Source of the DNA: Oscillospiraceae bacterium
GTDB lineage: Bacteria; Bacillota; Clostridia; Oscillospirales; Ruminococcaceae
Length of the DNA: 64,000 bases
Direction: 5' to 3'
Assembly: GCA_017473015.1 (NCBI GenBank)
Contig: JAFUNP010000012.1
Location: 1 to 64,000, forward strand
Shown piece after piece: positions 61,513 to 64,000 of this stretch (its first letter is position 1; each line of letters opens with the position of its first letter). The notes beneath the pieces were generated by a model. The model ran no database searches and had not been told where the DNA came from. It worked only from the letters and a program-made list of their open reading frames with translations. The position numbers and the translations under genes are program-made.

Positions 61513-61540
61513 TTATTGTAAAAAATAAATAAAAAAGTAC

Positions 61541-61569
61541 TTGCATTTGTGTATAATATGTGGTATCAT
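61541..61569 (+). promoter_or_regulatory. Candidate promoter of rplS
   Basis: TTGCAT (61541-61546), 17 bases, TATCAT (61564-61569). An alternative -10, TATAAT at 61552-61557, lacks a clear -35. Confidence 0.5.
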
Positions 61570-61575
61570 ATTTAG

Positions 61576-61692
61576 GCGTTAGTATCTGTAGTGCCATCTA
61601 CAGGGTTAATGTATAACATTAAGCGGGCAGTCCTCTGTCGATATAAAGTGTATCGGGTATGAATGTCTGATAAAAAAATGGAGGAAAATAAA
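61576..61692 (+). ncRNA. Structured leader of rplS (L19 leader candidate)
   Basis: The leader contains three successive hairpins: CTGTAG/CTACAG (61586-61603), TTAATGT/ACATTAA (61606-61622) and CGATA/TATCG (61639-61655). L19 leaders that control rplS are known in Bacillota; the match here is by position and structure, not by a covariance search. Confidence 0.5.
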
Positions 61693-62037
61693 ATGGACGC
61701 AATCAAATTGATGACAGAAGGCATGCTGAAAGCCGACAAACCAGAAGTTAACATTGGTGATACAGTTAAAGTTCACGTAAGAATCAAAGAAGGCGAAAAA
61801 GAAAGAATTCAGATTTTTGAAGGTATCGTTATCGCTAAAAAACACGGTGGTGTTTCCGAAACATTCACAGTTAGAAAAACATCTTACGGCGTAGGTGTTG
61901 AAAGAGTATTCCCAATCAACTCACCATTCGTTGAAAAAGTAGAAATTGTTAGATACGGCCGTGTTCGTCGTGCTAAACTGTTCTATCTCAGAGACAGAGT
62001 TGGTAAAGCTGCTAAAGTTAAAGAAAAAATCAGATAA
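61693..62037 (+). CDS. rplS: 50S ribosomal protein L19
   Basis: 114 residues. Motifs [33 protein letters not shown] and [16 protein letters not shown] are typical. L19 lies at the subunit interface. ATG 61693 follows GGAGGAAA; the frame extends upstream to 61663 without need. Own terminator. Confidence 0.97.
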   Translation: MDAIKLMTEGMLKADKPEVNIGDTVKVHVRIKEGEKERIQIFEGIVIAKKHGGVSETFTVRKTSYGVGVERVFPINSPFVEKVEIVRYGRVRRAKLFYLRDRVGKAAKVKEKIR

Positions 62038-62043
62038 GATTTT

Positions 62044-62071
62044 AAGAGGACACATGTTGTCCTCTTTTTTA
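62044..62071 (+). terminator. Terminator of rplS
   Basis: AAGAGGACA / TGTCCTCTT (62044-62052 with 62058-62066) followed by TTTT. Confidence 0.88.
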
Positions 62072-62088
62072 CTTTATAAGGACGAACT

Positions 62089-62604
62089 ATGAAAAAGTTT
62101 TTTGAATTAATTGAATCTGCCGCTATTGCCGTATCAGTTATCACACTGATAATACTTTTTGCAGGCCGCTTTATAGTCGTGGACGGCAACTCCATGAATA
62201 ATACTCTTTATCACGGTGAAAGATTGATAATTTCCAATTTTTTATACACACCGGAAAAAGGGGATATTGTGGTAACCGACACAAAAAATGCTTTCGGTCA
62301 GCCTTTGATAAAGCGCGTTATTGCAACAGAAGGAGATACACTGAAAATCGATTACAACACCGGTGATGTTTATGTAAATGGTCAGCTGCTGCAGGAAGAT
62401 TATATAAAAGAAAAAATAATGGCTACAGGCGGCGGTGTGTATGAAATAACCATACCGCAAAGCAAACTGTTCCTTATGGGGGACAACAGAAACGCTTCGT
62501 CTGACTCCCGTGTGCGGGAAATAGGACCTGTAGACGAAAAAGATATTCTGGGCAGGGTAATCCTGAGAGTATCTCCAATATCCAGATTAGGAAAGGTGAA
62601 ATAA
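62089..62604 (+). CDS. lepB: Signal peptidase I
   Basis: 171 residues. One N-terminal membrane segment, catalytic Ser in VDGNSMNNTL, general-base Lys in IKRVIATEGD, and the conserved FLMGDNRNASSDSR. It removes signal peptides from secreted proteins. The stop overlaps the ylqF ATG by one base. Insertion of lepB between rplS and ylqF is common in Clostridia. Confidence 0.95.
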   Translation: MKKFFELIESAAIAVSVITLIILFAGRFIVVDGNSMNNTLYHGERLIISNFLYTPEKGDIVVTDTKNAFGQPLIKRVIATEGDTLKIDYNTGDVYVNGQLLQEDYIKEKIMATGGGVYEITIPQSKLFLMGDNRNASSDSRVREIGPVDEKDILGRVILRVSPISRLGKVK

Positions 62605-63533
62605 TGAGAGAATTTGAACAGATGGAGCCAAGTTTTGATGAACTGGCCACCAAAAATGTAAACAGCAAAAGCATTCACTGGTTTCCGGGACACATGATGA
62701 AAACTCTCCGCCTGATGGAGAAAGAAATCAAAAATGTGGACGTGGTTATCAGTCTGCTGGATGCCAGAATTCCTTATTCCAGTCAGAATCCGGAAATAAA
62801 GGCAATCGTAAAAAACAAACCTACAGTATATGTTCTGAACAAACAGGACCTGGCTGACCCAGACATAACAAACCAGTGGATAAACTATTTCCGCGCAAAT
62901 GGCATGGGTGCTATCGCCATAAATTCCAAAACCGGCAAAAATGCAAGAACAGTTATTACCCAGATAGAAAAAGAACTGAAAGACCTTCTGGAACGCAGAC
63001 AGGCCAAAGGCATAGAGGGTGTTAAAATCCGTGCGATGATGGTAGGCATTCCTAATGTTGGCAAATCTACTTTTATCAACTCTTTGGCCGGCACACAGCG
63101 TGCAAAGGCTGCCGACCGTCCGGGTGTTACCAGAGGCAAGCAGTGGGTTACAGTGGGCAATTTTGAACTTCTGGATATGCCTGGCGTTCTGTGGCGCAAA
63201 TTTGAAAACCAGCATATTGCCGCAAACCTTGCTTTTATAGGTTCTATCAAAGATGATATTCTGGATATAGAATCACTGGCTATGTCACTGATTGAAGAAC
63301 TGAAAAAAATATATCCCGGCATGCTGATGGAAAGATACAAGCTTACATCAGAGGACATAGAGCTTGAAAACTACGATATTCTCCGTAAAATCGCCCGTAA
63401 AAGAGGCATGCTGCTGCCAGGTAATGAAGAAAATACTGAGCGTGCAGCAATCATGCTGTGCGATGAATTCCGTGCATCAAAATTAGGCAGAATAAGCCTT
63501 GAAAAACCAGGTGACTATGAACAGACTGTATGA
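62604..63533 (+). CDS. rbgA: Ribosome biogenesis GTPase YlqF/RbgA
   Basis: 309 residues. A circularly permuted GTPase: G4 NKQD comes before G1 GIPNVGKST and G3 DMPGVL, with WFPGHMMKT at the N-terminus. It acts late in 50S assembly. It overlaps the rnhB gene by 17 bases. Confidence 0.96.
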   Translation: MREFEQMEPSFDELATKNVNSKSIHWFPGHMMKTLRLMEKEIKNVDVVISLLDARIPYSSQNPEIKAIVKNKPTVYVLNKQDLADPDITNQWINYFRANGMGAIAINSKTGKNARTVITQIEKELKDLLERRQAKGIEGVKIRAMMVGIPNVGKSTFINSLAGTQRAKAADRPGVTRGKQWVTVGNFELLDMPGVLWRKFENQHIAANLAFIGSIKDDILDIESLAMSLIEELKKIYPGMLMERYKLTSEDIELENYDILRKIARKRGMLLPGNEENTERAAIMLCDEFRASKLGRISLEKPGDYEQTV

Positions 63534-64000
63534 ATATGACAATGCATTGAGAACTGATTTTCCTGTGGTATGTGGCGCTGATGAAGCAGGCCGTGGCCCG
63601 CTGTGTGGTCCTGTGTGCTGCGCTGCAGTGGTACTGCCTGCAGATTTTCAGTGTGATGATATAAATGACAGCAAAAAAATCAGTGAGAAGAAAAGGGAAA
63701 AACTGTTCGATATAATAATCGAAAACAGTCTGGCTTATTCAATTATTATGATTTCACCACAGGAAATAGACAGAATAAACATTCTGAATGCTTCCCTTGA
63801 AGGAATGAAAAAAGCTGTTATGTCACTGGATATAACTCCTGATATTGTGCTTATAGACGGCAATAAAGTTCCGCAGGATATGCCATACCGCACAGAAAGC
63901 GTGGTAAAAGGGGATGCTACCAGCATGAGTATTGCTGCTGCATCTATTCTGGCAAAAGTTTCCAGAGACAGATATATGGCGAATCTGGACAAAGAATATC
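63517..64000 (+). CDS. rnhB: Ribonuclease HII, 3' end beyond the window
   Basis: 161 codons are present before the window ends. The frame starts at ATG 63517 inside the end of ylqF (site AGGTG) and reads MNRLYEYDNALR, then the active-site motif CGADEAGRGPLCGP, DSKKISEKKRE, and DGNKVP, SVVKGDATSMSIAAASILAKV. It removes RNA from DNA-RNA hybrids. The order rplS-ylqF-rnhB matches Bacillus. Confidence 0.95.
   Translation, partial: MNRLYEYDNALRTDFPVVCGADEAGRGPLCGPVCCAAVVLPADFQCDDINDSKKISEKKREKLFDIIIENSLAYSIIMISPQEIDRINILNASLEGMKKAVMSLDITPDIVLIDGNKVPQDMPYRTESVVKGDATSMSIAAASILAKVSRDRYMANLDKEY

Noticed and set aside
1-64000. CRISPR arrays, insertion sequences, prophage or integrase genes
   Set aside because: No spaced direct repeats, transposase or integrase motifs were seen on either strand.

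Overview
The window reads as chromosomal DNA of an anaerobic, low-to-moderate-GC Bacillota of the class Clostridia, most likely a gut-type Oscillospirales or Lachnospirales relative. The taxonomic call is inference. It rests on strong AGGAGG-type ribosome binding sites, a split transketolase, NfnAB electron-bifurcation genes, the paired radical-SAM genes that neighbour rplS here, Bacillus-like gene orders (uvrB-uvrA, miaB-ymcA-mutS-mutL-miaA, yggS-sepF-ylmH-divIVA-lspA-rluD, rplS-lepB-ylqF-rnhB) and sporulation-type genes (spo0A-like, spoIVFA/spoIVFB-like). No prophage, insertion sequence, CRISPR array or integron was seen.

Layout. 1-1.8 kb: end of an operon with a CydC-like ABC half-transporter, a YgbA-type nitrosative-stress protein and a YbaN membrane protein. 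2-4 kb: a divergent Spo0A homologue facing smpB and ssrA (tmRNA). 4-7.3 kb: an amino-sugar operon led by an XRE-HTH domain fused to phosphoglucosamine mutase, then a GlmU-like acetyltransferase and NagB. 7.4-9.2 kb: a surface flavoprotein reductase. 9.2-17 kb: two separate loci each encoding a pair of nucleoside hydrolases, flanking a TRIC-type channel, tRNA-Leu, an M20 amidohydrolase, a Crp/Fnr regulator and thioredoxin. 17-21 kb: a CbbX-like AAA ATPase with a YjbR protein, a YfcE phosphodiesterase and a D-2-hydroxyacid dehydrogenase. 20.8-24.9 kb: a candidate small leader ORF, an unidentified membrane transporter and two paralogous amidohydrolases. 24.9-31.4 kb: a full phosphate regulon, pstS-pstC-pstA-pstB-phoU-phoB-phoR, in which the PstS halves are in circularly permuted order. 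31.4-34.3 kb: a DUF6311-like membrane protein and an RluA-family pseudouridine synthase on the minus strand.

From 34.3 kb to the end all genes run rightwards and are housekeeping: DNA repair (radC, uvrB, uvrA, mutS, mutL), tRNA i6A/ms2i6A modification (miaA, miaB), cell division (sepF, divIVA and neighbours), lspA and rluD, transketolase, NfnAB, a SpoIVFA/SpoIVFB-like protease pair, two paired radical-SAM genes, rplS, lepB, ylqF/rbgA and a truncated rnhB.

The strongest unusual signals are: (1) the HTH-GlmM fusion, whose transcribed leader carries a perfect consensus promoter followed by three perfect palindromes, so an autoregulated enzyme-regulator is plausible; (2) the circularly permuted PstS under a TTTACA direct-repeat Pho-box-like site; (3) a Spo0A with an altered acidic pocket and a 0A box in its own upstream region; (4) two loci that each pair one 'DPG' and one 'DTG' nucleoside hydrolase; (5) a 47-residue leucine-rich leader ORF before an uncharacterised transporter-amidohydrolase cluster. 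Novelty relative to databases could not be tested here.
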